Source of the DNA: Streptomyces sp. A0958
GTDB taxonomy: Bacteria > Actinomycetota > Actinomycetes > Streptomycetales > Streptomycetaceae
Length of the DNA: 64,000 nucleotides
Reading direction: 5' to 3'
Assembly (NCBI RefSeq): GCF_004795035.1
Contig: NZ_SSBK01000019.1
Span: 1 to 64,000 of the forward strand
Positions 26,963-34,423 of the stretch are shown here, in pieces; within the stretch, counting starts at the first letter, position 1, and each line of letters begins with the position of its first letter. The translations under genes were made by a program, and so were the position numbers. The notes beneath the pieces were generated by a model. That model saw only the letters and a list, made by a program, of their open reading frames with translations, was not told where the DNA came from and made no database searches.

Positions 26963-27394
26963 TCAGGCGACGACCAGGCCGTCCAGCTTGCGCAGCGACT
27001 CGTTGAGCGCGGCCGTCGCCGAGTCCCTGAGCTTGCCGGCCATCAGGGAGACCGCCGCGCCCGTGAACTCGCCGTCGATGCGGAGTGCGGTGGCGTCCCC
27101 GTCCGGGGTCAGTGCGTAGCGCATCAGCAGGTTGACGCCCATCGGGCCCTTGCCGGTGGTCGTCAGCAGCCGGCCGGTCTCCAGTTCCGATACCGTCCAC
27201 GTCACCTCGGCCGGAAAGCCCATGAGCTTCATGTTCTCCTCGTAGGTCGACGCGAGTTCCAGCGCGGCCGGGGCACCCTTGGGGAAGCTGGTGTGGGTGG
27301 CGTTCCACTCCCCGTACCTGCTGAAGTCGGTCAGCTGGGCCCAGACCTTCTCGGCCGGTGCTCCGATGCGCGTCTCTGCACTGACTTCGGCCAT
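26963..27394 (-). CDS. SRPBCC (START-like) family protein
   Basis: A 143-residue helix-grip protein of the SRPBCC/polyketide cyclase superfamily. It begins AEVSAETRIGAPAEKVWAQL and contains VTWTVSELETGRLL and a C-terminal helix (LRDSATAALNESLRKLDGL). Such folds bind hydrophobic ligands in a deep cavity. The ligand is unknown; resemblance to CoxG-like proteins is general. ATG 27394 has a GAAGGGG-type site upstream. It is convergent with PadR, an arrangement that does not show whether PadR controls it. Confidence 0.8.
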   Translation of the reverse strand: MAEVSAETRIGAPAEKVWAQLTDFSRYGEWNATHTSFPKGAPAALELASTYEENMKLMGFPAEVTWTVSELETGRLLTTTGKGPMGVNLLMRYALTPDGDATALRIDGEFTGAAVSLMAGKLRDSATAALNESLRKLDGLVVA

Positions 27395-27472
27395 GCGACC
27401 ACCCCTTCTCTACGGGTTACGGTGTCGCGGAACGTAGTCGCAGTGGCCGGAACATTCAATACTGATGGAGTG

Positions 27473-27673
27473 TCAGTTCTGTGCGGCCCGCTCCGGCCCC
27501 GTCCGCCGGATCAGTGCCGCGTCGAAGCGGTCGGACGCGCGCGGATGCGGCCCGTCGTCGTGGCAGTGGAACGCGGCCCAGAACAGGTCCGCGGGCAGCG
27601 CGTCCGGGGGTGCGTGGACGCGGTAGACGTAATCGCGCCCGTCGAGCGCCGGCAGGGACACCAGCCAGCTCAC
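27473..27673 (-). CDS. Small unrecognised protein, 66 residues
   Basis: Begins MSWLVSLPALDGRDYVYRVH and continues FWAAFHCHDDGPHPRASDRF. The composition is protein-like and I recall close streptomycete relatives, but no family name. The GTG start at 27673 has a G-rich purine site (AGGGGAGGGGGG) upstream. It may be a small substrate-binding or regulatory protein; nothing in the context indicates a role. An overlapping frame (27456-27716) is its shadow. Confidence 0.6.
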   Translation of the reverse strand: MSWLVSLPALDGRDYVYRVHAPPDALPADLFWAAFHCHDDGPHPRASDRFDAALIRRTGPERAAQN

Positions 27674-27764
27674 CCCGGCCCCCCCTCCCCTCGCACCCGG
27701 ACAACCGCTCCCGCACGGGGGACGTGCACGGCCGGGGCCCCGGTTGCTCCGCGCACCGAGGATC

Positions 27765-27814
27765 TACGTATCTGTACGTGTCCGTGCGTGTCTGTACGCG
27801 TCTGTACGTGTCAG
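27765..27814. repeat. Five 10-base direct repeats upstream of an EamA transporter
   Basis: Five contiguous units close to TACGTGTCTG begin at 27765, 27775, 27785, 27795 and 27805. The 10-base period puts them on one face of the helix. They lie 80-130 bases before the EamA start at 27896, in a position to bind an oligomeric regulator. Confidence 0.75.
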
Positions 27815-27895
27815 GGGTGCCGACGGCATCGGAGTGTTACCCCGGTCAGGTGTCACAGGGGTGACGCTCCTGACCTCAGCTGTCATGATGTGCCG

Positions 27896-28909
27896 ATGCA
27901 CGCGTCTCAGGGGAGAAGCGCCGGCCTGGGACTCGCCCTCGCCTCGGCCTTCGCATTCGGCGGTTCCGGAGTGGCGGCCAAGCCGCTCATCGAGGCGGGG
28001 CTCGACCCGCTCCACGTGGTCTGGCTGCGCGTGGCGGGCGCCGCGCTCGTCATGCTGCCCGTGGCCTGGCGCCACCGGGAGCTGGTGCGCAGCCGGCCCG
28101 TGCTGCTGCTGGGCTTCGGGCTGCTCGCCGTCGCAGGGGTGCAGGCCTGCTACTTCGCCGCCATCTCCCGTATCCCGGTGGGCGTCGCACTGCTCGTCGA
28201 GTACCTGGCGCCCGCGCTCGTCCTCGGCTGGGTCCGCTTCGTGCAGCGGCGTCCGGTGACCAGGGCGGCGGCTCTCGGCGTCGTGCTCGCGGTCGGCGGC
28301 CTGGCCTGCGTGGTCGAGGTGTGGGCCGGGCTCAGCTTCGACGTCGTCGGCCTGCTGCTCGCGCTCGGCGCCGCCTGCTGCCAGGTCGGCTACTTCGTCC
28401 TCTCCGACCAGGGAAGCGGCGAACCGTCACCGGGCGGTGCGGAGCCTCCGCATCCGGTCGGGGTCATCGCCTACGGGCTGCTCATCGGGGCCCTCGTGCT
28501 CACCGTGGTCGCGCGCCCGTGGGGCATGGACTGGTCGGTGCTCGGCGGCGGCACGGTGATGGACGGCTCACAGGTGCCGGCCTGGCTGCTGCTGGTCTGG
28601 ATCGTGCTGCTCGCCACCGTCATCGCGTACGTCACCGGTGTGATCTCCGTACGGCTGCTGTCCCCGGCGGTCGCGGGCGTCGTCGCCTGCCTGGAGGCGG
28701 TCATCGCGACCGTCCTCGCCTGGGTACTGCTCGGCGAGCACCTGGCCGCCCCGCAGCTCATCGGCGGTGCACTCGTCCTGATCGGCGCCTTCATCGCGCA
28801 GTCGGCCACCCCCCGGCCCCCGTCCGGACCCGTCGCCTCGGGGCCGGGTGGTTCGTCCGCGGGGGCCGGTGAGGACGCGTCCGGCGAGCGGGCCGCCGCC
28901 CGGCGCTAG
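27896..28909 (+). CDS. EamA/DMT family transporter (first copy)
   Basis: A 337-residue membrane protein of the drug/metabolite transporter superfamily, with ten hydrophobic segments in two EamA repeats (first from LGLALASAFAFGGSGVAAK; second from VIAYGLLIGALVLTVVA). Charged tails are short and the last 30 residues are flexible. It probably exports amino acids or other small metabolites. ATG 27896 is listed; in-frame GTG 27890 is possible and no strong ribosome site decides. Five 10-base repeats and a GTCAC-AGGG-GTGAC dyad (about 27852) lie upstream. Confidence 0.85.
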   Translation: MHASQGRSAGLGLALASAFAFGGSGVAAKPLIEAGLDPLHVVWLRVAGAALVMLPVAWRHRELVRSRPVLLLGFGLLAVAGVQACYFAAISRIPVGVALLVEYLAPALVLGWVRFVQRRPVTRAAALGVVLAVGGLACVVEVWAGLSFDVVGLLLALGAACCQVGYFVLSDQGSGEPSPGGAEPPHPVGVIAYGLLIGALVLTVVARPWGMDWSVLGGGTVMDGSQVPAWLLLVWIVLLATVIAYVTGVISVRLLSPAVAGVVACLEAVIATVLAWVLLGEHLAAPQLIGGALVLIGAFIAQSATPRPPSGPVASGPGGSSAGAGEDASGERAAARR

Positions 28910-28947
28910 ACGGTACGCGCGGCTGGGCCGGGAGGGAGCCTCGCGGG

Positions 28948-29700
28948 TCAGAGGGCGTTCAGGTACGGGGGAACCTCGATCGCGGGGTCCAGATCGTCCG
29001 CCGGGACCGGCGCGGCGAAGGCGGGGGCGACGGGGACGACGCCGGACCAGTGCGGCAGGGCGAGGTCCTGGGGCTCGTCGTTCGGCCCGCCCGTGCGGAT
29101 CTTGGCGGATACCTCCCGCAGGTCCAGGCGGATCACGGCCGTGGCCGCCAGCTCCTTGTCGTCGGCGGGACGCGCGTCCTTCGAGCGCCCCGGCACCACC
29201 TGGTCCACGATCGCGTCGAGGGCCACGCGCCGCTCCTCGGGGTCGGTCACCGTGTGCGCGACGCCGTGGACGACCACGGAACGGTAGTTGAGCGAGTGGT
29301 GGAAGGCGGAACGGGCCAGAACCAGGCCGTCGACGTGCGTCACCGTCAGGCACACGGGCAGCCCCGCATCGCTCCCGCCCGCCGCCCGCAGTGGTCGCGA
29401 GCCGGTCGAGCCGTGGACGTAGAGCCGTTCGCCGACCCGGCCGAAGAGGGTCGGCAGGACGACGGGCGCCCCGTCGCGCACGAAGCCGAGGTGGCAGAGG
29501 TAGGCGCCGTCGAGTATCGAGTGGACCGTTTCCCGGTCGTACGAGGCCCGCTCGCGCGACCGGGTGGGGATCGTGCGGCCGGTCGGTTCGTAGCCGGCCG
29601 CGGGGTCCGGGGACGTGGTCTGCTTGGTTGCGTCTTCCGGCATTGCGTCTTCCGGCATTGCGTCTTCCGGCATTGCGTCTTCCGGCATTGCGAACTCCAT
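28948..29700 (-). CDS. Pyridoxamine 5'-phosphate oxidase-like protein with an MPEDA repeat
   Basis: A 250-residue FMN-binding split-barrel protein. The fold covers about residues 45-180 (HSILDGAYLCHLGFVRDGAP, then RLYVHGSTGSRPLR, then HHSLNYRSVVVHGVA). It starts with MEFA and four MPEDA units, each with an in-frame ATG, so several starts are possible; ATG 29700 is outermost. Divergent from, and almost touching, a MocR/PdxR-type regulator, the usual partner of vitamin B6-related genes. It could oxidise or bind B6 or F420-type cofactors; the true activity is open. Confidence 0.82.
   Translation of the reverse strand: MEFAMPEDAMPEDAMPEDAMPEDATKQTTSPDPAAGYEPTGRTIPTRSRERASYDRETVHSILDGAYLCHLGFVRDGAPVVLPTLFGRVGERLYVHGSTGSRPLRAAGGSDAGLPVCLTVTHVDGLVLARSAFHHSLNYRSVVVHGVAHTVTDPEERRVALDAIVDQVVPGRSKDARPADDKELAATAVIRLDLREVSAKIRTGGPNDEPQDLALPHWSGVVPVAPAFAAPVPADDLDPAIEVPPYLNAL
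29626..29700. repeat. Coding 15-base tandem repeats (MPEDA units)
   Basis: The unit CATTGCGTCTTCCGG is repeated exactly at 29641, 29656 and 29671, with changed copies at 29626 and 29686. On the minus strand it encodes MPEDA. Perfect identity suggests recent expansion; copy-number change would keep the frame. Confidence 0.9.
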
Positions 29701-29712
29701 TGCACTAGTGCA
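29701..29712. promoter_or_regulatory. Palindrome between the PNPOx and MocR starts
   Basis: TGCACTAGTGCA is a perfect 12-base palindrome that fills most of the 14 bases between the divergent start codons (29700 and 29715). A related GTGCTAG occurs at 29724-29730. It is the only plausible control site for both genes and is likely the MocR operator; at least one transcript must be nearly leaderless. Confidence 0.65.
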
Positions 29713-29714
29713 TA

Positions 29715-31055
29715 GTGTTGTTTGTGCTAGGAGAGTATCGGATCGGTGGGCGGCGTGCATCCGAAATTGCCGCCAGTGTGGAGCAGGGGGTCGGTTCCGG
29801 GGAGCTGGCGCCCGGTCAGGTCCTGCCACCCATGCGGGAGTTGGCCGGCCTGCTGGAGGTGAATCCCAACACGGTCGCGGCGGCCTACCGCATCCTGCGC
29901 GAGCGCGGGGTGATCGAGACCGCCGGGCGCCGGGGCAGCCGGGTCAGGCCGCGCCCGGCGAGCACCGCGCGCGGGTCGATGCGGGTCGAGGCGCCGCCGG
30001 GGGTGCGGGACCTGGGCGAGGGCAATCCGGACCCGGAGCTGCTGCCGCGGCTCGGCGAGGCGTTCGCCGCGGTCGCTGAGGCGTACGCGCGGGAGCCGGG
30101 CATGTACGCGCAGGCGCCCGTCGACCCGGAGTTCGCCGCGCTCGCCCGCGCCGCCATGGACGCCGACGGTGTCCCGGCCGGGCCGGTGATCGCCACCTCC
30201 GGGTCGCTCGACGCGATCGAGCGGGTGCTCGTCGCCCATCTACGGCCGGGCGACATGGTCGCGGTCGAGGACCCGGGCTGGGGCGGGCTGCTGGACCTCG
30301 TGGCCGCGCTCGGCATGCGCCCCGTCCCGATGGCGCTGGACGACGACGGGCCGCTGCCGGATGCGCTCGACGCGGCGCTGCGGGCGGGCGCGCGGGCCGT
30401 CGTCGTCACCGACCGGGCGCAGAACCCGACGGGTGCGGCGATCTCCGCGGGGCGCGCGACGGAGTTGCGGGCGGTCCTCGCCGGCTATCGGGGCGTCCTG
30501 CTCATCGAGGACGACCACGGGCACGCCATCGTGGACCTTCCCCTGTACCCCCTGGCGGGGGCGACGGACCGCTGGGCGTTCGTCCGCTCGGTGGCCAAGG
30601 CGTACGGGCCGGACCTGAGGGTCGCCGTGATGACCGGGGACGTGGTCACGGCCGACCGGGTGTCCGGGCGCCAGAGACTGGGGCCGGGCTGGGTCAGCCG
30701 GCTGTTGCAGCGGACCGTGGTGCACCTGTGGCGCACGGAGGCCGTGGACCCGCGCGAGGTGGCCCGGTCCTACGCCCGCCGCCGCGACGCGCTGGTGCGG
30801 GCGCTGGCCGACCGGGGCGTGGCGGCGTACGGGCGCAGCGGGATGAACGTGTGGGTTCCGGTGAGCGACGAGACCGGGGCGGTGGCGCGGCTGCTGCACG
30901 CCGGCTGGGCGGCGGCGCCCGGGGCGCGGTTCCGCATCTCCGCGCCCCAGGGCATCCGGCTCACCGTCTCGCCGCTCACCGACGCCGACATCGGGCCCCT
31001 GGCGGACGCGGTGGCGGTCGCGGCGGGGCCCGCGAGTCCGTTGAGCTACGGGTGA
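29715..31055 (+). CDS. MocR/PdxR-type regulator (GntR DNA-binding plus aminotransferase domain)
   Basis: A 446-residue regulator. Residues about 14-75 are a GntR winged helix (ASEIAASVEQGVGSGELAPG, then VNPNTVAAAYRILRERGVIE). Residues about 100-440 are a type I aminotransferase-like domain with DRAQNPTGAAIS and the PLP lysine in RSVAKAYGPDLRV (about residue 296). MocR proteins sense PLP or an amine and control B6 or GABA genes. The divergent PNPOx-like gene is the probable target. GTG 29715 or GTG 29724 could be the start; neither has a ribosome site, which suggests a leaderless transcript. Confidence 0.87.
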   Translation: MLFVLGEYRIGGRRASEIAASVEQGVGSGELAPGQVLPPMRELAGLLEVNPNTVAAAYRILRERGVIETAGRRGSRVRPRPASTARGSMRVEAPPGVRDLGEGNPDPELLPRLGEAFAAVAEAYAREPGMYAQAPVDPEFAALARAAMDADGVPAGPVIATSGSLDAIERVLVAHLRPGDMVAVEDPGWGGLLDLVAALGMRPVPMALDDDGPLPDALDAALRAGARAVVVTDRAQNPTGAAISAGRATELRAVLAGYRGVLLIEDDHGHAIVDLPLYPLAGATDRWAFVRSVAKAYGPDLRVAVMTGDVVTADRVSGRQRLGPGWVSRLLQRTVVHLWRTEAVDPREVARSYARRRDALVRALADRGVAAYGRSGMNVWVPVSDETGAVARLLHAGWAAAPGARFRISAPQGIRLTVSPLTDADIGPLADAVAVAAGPASPLSYG

Positions 31056-31075
31056 GGTGGTGGGCGACAGGCGGA

Positions 31076-32119
31076 TCAGCGCGGGGGGACGGCAGTGGGT
31101 GCGGTGCGGTCGGCGGCCGAGGCGGCGCGCGGCCGGCTCTGGGTCAGGGCGGCGCCCGCCAGGACGACGAGCGCGCCCACGGGGGTGTTCCAGCTCAACT
31201 GCTCGCCGAGCACGGCCACTCCGGCGGCGGTGGCGATCACCGGGATGAAGTAGGTGACCATCTGCGCGGTCGTCGGCCCGACCTCGTTGACCAGCCCGTA
31301 CTGGAGCAGCACCGCGACCCCCGTGCCCAGGGCGCCGAGCGCGACGACGGCGAGGGTGGGCAGCAGCGGAAAGCCGTCCGGGACAGCGGTGAACAAGGGC
31401 GTGACCAGGGCGAGTTGCGCCGTACCGAGGAAGAGCTGACTGCCGGTGAGGGCGAGAGTGGACGCACCGCTGCCCGCCAGCGTCCGGCGCACGTAGATCC
31501 AGCCGACCGGATAGCTGAGCGAAGCCAGGAGCGCCATGGCCGTCCCGTTGAAGTCCAGCCCGGAGAAGCCCTGCCAGACCCCCAGCACCGTCAGGACGCC
31601 GAGGAAGCCGAGCCCGAGACCGGCGACGCGGCGGCGGGTCGGCCGGTCCTCCGAGAGGGCGACGAGCGAAAGCGCCATGCCCCACAGGGGTGAGGTCGCG
31701 TTGCAGATGCCGGCCAGCGTCGACGGAATGCTCAGTTCGGCATAGGCGAAGAGGGAGAACGGCAGGGCGTTGAGGAAGAAGGCCGCGACCGCCAGATGGC
31801 CCCAGGTGCGGGCGGAGCGCGGCAGCCGCTCACGCTTCACCGCCATGACCACGGCCAGCACGGCGGTCCCCGACAGGAGCCGGCCGAACGTGACCTGGAA
31901 CGGGGCGTACCCGCCGGTCCCGACCTTGATGAGGAGGAAGCTGAAACCCCAGATGAGTGAGAGCGCCGCGAAGCGCAGCCGCCAGTCCGGCGCCGGCCGG
32001 TGCGCGGGGCCGGTGGAGGGGGCGACCTGTGCCGGGGGCGTGGAAGAGGGTGCCCCGGCCGCAGATGCCGGCGCCGTGGACGGCTCGCTGGTGGACCGGG
32101 CTGCGGGCGGTGCGCTCAT
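31076..32119 (-). CDS. EamA/DMT family transporter (second copy)
   Basis: A 347-residue polytopic transporter. After a flexible proline/alanine-rich N-terminus (about 45 residues), ten hydrophobic segments form two EamA repeats (RFAALSLIWGFSFLLIKVG; AALGALGTG-type second repeat with PTTAQMVTYFIPVIATAAGV). ATG 32119 is chosen; in-frame GTG starts up to 32179 are possible, since GAGGTGGGAG lies near 32135. It is divergent from the LysR gene, whose product probably controls it, a common LysR-exporter arrangement. Substrate is unknown. Confidence 0.85.
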   Translation of the reverse strand: MSAPPAARSTSEPSTAPASAAGAPSSTPPAQVAPSTGPAHRPAPDWRLRFAALSLIWGFSFLLIKVGTGGYAPFQVTFGRLLSGTAVLAVVMAVKRERLPRSARTWGHLAVAAFFLNALPFSLFAYAELSIPSTLAGICNATSPLWGMALSLVALSEDRPTRRRVAGLGLGFLGVLTVLGVWQGFSGLDFNGTAMALLASLSYPVGWIYVRRTLAGSGASTLALTGSQLFLGTAQLALVTPLFTAVPDGFPLLPTLAVVALGALGTGVAVLLQYGLVNEVGPTTAQMVTYFIPVIATAAGVAVLGEQLSWNTPVGALVVLAGAALTQSRPRAASAADRTAPTAVPPR

Positions 32120-32193
32120 GAGGACCACGATGGCCACTCCCACCTCGTAGCACAAGTGAGAGTTTGTTCGAGGCTTCACGTAGCATCGCTTAT

Positions 32194-33114
32194 ATGTTGA
32201 ACCTGGAGCGCCTGCGCACCCTGGACGCCCTGGCCAGGCTCGGTTCGGTCAGCGGTGCGGCCGAGGGGCTGCACGTCACGACGTCGGCCGTGTCGCAGCA
32301 GATGGCGAAGCTGGAGCGCGAGGTGGGGCAGCAGCTCCTCGCCAGGAACGGACGCGGGGTGCGGCTCACCGACGCGGGGCGGCTGCTCGCCGACCACGCG
32401 GCCCGCATCCTCTCGCAGGTCGAGCTGGCCCAGTCCGACATCGAGGCCCAGCGGGGCGAGGTGGTGGGGGAGATCCGGCTCGGCGCGTTCCCGACGGCGG
32501 CCCGGGGCCTCTTCCCCTCGACGCTGCTGGCCCTGCGCGCCGGACACCCCGAGCTCCGGGTGCGCACCCTGGAGCTGGAGCCCGAGGCCGGCATCCGGGC
32601 GGTGCTCAGGGGCGACATCGATCTGGCGGTGGTGCTGGACTGGAGCAACAAACGGCTCCCGGTGCCGGGCGGCCTGACCAGGGCGGAACTGTTCGACGAC
32701 GCCCCGGACATCGCGATGCCGGCGGACCATCCGCTCGCCGGGCGGTCGGAAGTCGACCTGGAGGACTTCGCCGAGGACGACTGGGTGTCCTGGCCGGAGG
32801 GCGAATTCTGTTACGACTGGCTGATGTTCACCCTCCGCTCCAAGGGGATCGAGCCACGCATCGCCCACCTCGCGGGTGAGCACCACACACAACTCGCCCT
32901 GATCGCCGCCGGAATGGGCGTCTGTGTGGCGCCCAGGCTGGGGCGCGGGCCGGTGCCGGACGGGGTGCGGCTGGTGCCGGTGCGCCAGAAGATGCGGCGG
33001 CACGTCCACGCGGTGTGGCGGACGGACGCGGACCGGCGGCCGTCGATCCGGGCGGCGGTCGCGGCCCTGAGCGAGGCGGGCCGGGAGCTGGACGAACCCT
33101 GGGGGAACGGGTAG
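32194..33114 (+). CDS. LysR-family transcriptional regulator
   Basis: A 306-residue regulator. The N-terminal winged helix (residues 1-60) reads LNLERLRTLDALARLGSVSG, then TTSAVSQQMAKLEREVGQQL; the C-terminal part (about 90-300) is a periplasmic-binding-like effector domain. It starts at ATG 32194, 75 bases from the divergent EamA start at 32119, so it probably regulates that exporter in response to its substrate. No clear T-N11-A operator stands out over the background. Confidence 0.88.
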   Translation: MLNLERLRTLDALARLGSVSGAAEGLHVTTSAVSQQMAKLEREVGQQLLARNGRGVRLTDAGRLLADHAARILSQVELAQSDIEAQRGEVVGEIRLGAFPTAARGLFPSTLLALRAGHPELRVRTLELEPEAGIRAVLRGDIDLAVVLDWSNKRLPVPGGLTRAELFDDAPDIAMPADHPLAGRSEVDLEDFAEDDWVSWPEGEFCYDWLMFTLRSKGIEPRIAHLAGEHHTQLALIAAGMGVCVAPRLGRGPVPDGVRLVPVRQKMRRHVHAVWRTDADRRPSIRAAVAALSEAGRELDEPWGNG

Positions 33115-33135
33115 CGGCGGCAGACGGCCGCACGG

Positions 33136-33603
33136 TCACGCGCCGGGGAGTTTGTTGAAGTCCCAGGAGGTGACGGCGTCGGGGGTGAGGCGCAGCCAGG
33201 CGTGGCGCCCGTCGTGCGGCATCGCCTCCATGCCGAAGTACTTCGCCGCGAACAGCCGCTCGGGCGCGACGAGTTCCGGGCAGGGCTCGCCGGTGCGCGG
33301 GGCCTCGCCGACGAAGACCGCGTCGCCCGAGAGCTCGACGCCGCGCAGCTCCCCGTACTCCACACCGTCGTCGACCACCACGGCGATCCTCCGGTCCCGG
33401 CTCAGCTGCGACCACCGCAGGCTCCGGGTGATCGAGTAAAGCCAGAGCGAGGTGCCGTCCCAGCAGAACCAGAGCGCCCCGACGTGCGGGCGGCCGTCCG
33501 CGCCGACGGTGGCGACCCGGCAGGTCCGCTGCCGGGCCAGATAGGCGTCGCGCTCCTCGTCCGTCATCATGATCCGGCGGCCCCGGCGCTGGGTGACGGC
33601 CAT
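33136..33603 (-). CDS. Pyridoxamine 5'-phosphate oxidase family protein (F420/FMN split barrel)
   Basis: A 155-residue split-barrel protein (TDEERDAYLARQRTCRVATV, then GRPHVGALWFCWDG, LWLYSITRSLRWSQL, RIAVVVDDG). AGGAGG lies 7 bases before ATG 33603. Members of this group bind F420, FMN or haem and reduce or oxidise small molecules; the pattern here fits the F420-dependent biliverdin-reductase-like or Rv1155-like branches, without certainty. It converges on the LysR gene and is divergent from the isochorismatase-like gene. Confidence 0.82.
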   Translation of the reverse strand: MAVTQRRGRRIMMTDEERDAYLARQRTCRVATVGADGRPHVGALWFCWDGTSLWLYSITRSLRWSQLSRDRRIAVVVDDGVEYGELRGVELSGDAVFVGEAPRTGEPCPELVAPERLFAAKYFGMEAMPHDGRHAWLRLTPDAVTSWDFNKLPGA

Positions 33604-33753
33604 GGATTGCCTCCTGCGGCTGATCGAGGTCGACCTGACTGGACGTCAGGAAATCATGGCCTCTCTTCCCTCGGCACGCAATGGGGGCTAACCTCGCGCG
33701 CCCCGGTCCGGCGCCGCCCCGGCCCGGCCGACCCGCCGCCGAGAGGGGCCGCC

Positions 33754-34404
33754 GTGCCGTCCAGGGAACAACTCGCCGCGCAGACCGACCCGGCCACCAC
33801 CGCCCTGCTGACCGTCGAGTGCCAGCAGGGAGTGGTCGGCCCCGACAGCGCGCTGCCCGAACTCGCCGAGGCGGCGGTGTCGTCGGGCGCGCTGCACCAG
33901 GTGGCCCGGCTGGTCGCCGGCGCCCACGAGGCCGGTGTCCAGGTGCTGCACGCGGTCGCCGAACGCCGCCCCGACGGCCGGGGCGCCAACCGCAACGCCC
34001 GCCTCTTCCGCGCCGCCGGCCGGCTCCCCGTACAGCAGCACTCCGGCACCACGGCCGTCCGGGTCGCCGCGCCCATCGAGGTCGCCGGCGAAGACCTCGT
34101 CGTCCGGCGGCTGCACGGACTCTCTCCGATAGCGGGCACCGATGTGGACGCCCTCCTGCGCAACCTCGGCTGCCGCACCCTCGTGGTCACCGGCGTATCG
34201 GCCAACGTGGCCATCCCCAACGCGGTCTTCGACGCGGTCAACCTCGGGTACACCGTGGTGGTGCCGGCCGATGCCGTCGCCGGGGTGCCCGCCGACTACA
34301 CGACCGCGATGATCCGCAACACCCTCGCGCTGGTCGCGACGGTGACCACGGCCGACGTGCTGCTCGACTGCTGGCGCACGCGGGGGGCCGGGGCGCGGAA
34401 ATGA
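33754..34404 (+). CDS. Isochorismatase-like hydrolase fold protein lacking the catalytic cysteine
   Basis: A 216-residue protein of the isochorismatase/cysteine hydrolase fold. The usual first-strand aspartate region appears as LLTVECQQGVVG (E in place of the common D), and the usual cysteine loop appears as VVTGVSANVAIPNAVFDAV (alanine where amidases have cysteine). A cysteine-dependent amidase reaction is therefore unlikely; isochorismatases also lack the cysteine, so a hydrolase using water is possible. GTG 33754 follows GAGAGGGG. It stands alone, convergent with the S9 peptidase gene. Confidence 0.78.
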   Translation: MPSREQLAAQTDPATTALLTVECQQGVVGPDSALPELAEAAVSSGALHQVARLVAGAHEAGVQVLHAVAERRPDGRGANRNARLFRAAGRLPVQQHSGTTAVRVAAPIEVAGEDLVVRRLHGLSPIAGTDVDALLRNLGCRTLVVTGVSANVAIPNAVFDAVNLGYTVVVPADAVAGVPADYTTAMIRNTLALVATVTTADVLLDCWRTRGAGARK

Positions 34405-34423
34405 GCCCCGGGCGCCCCTCCGC

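Noticed and set aside
27456..27716. 86-residue leftward frame overlapping the small 66-residue gene
   Set aside because: Arg/Gly-rich shadow frame; the 66-residue frame has better composition and a ribosome site.
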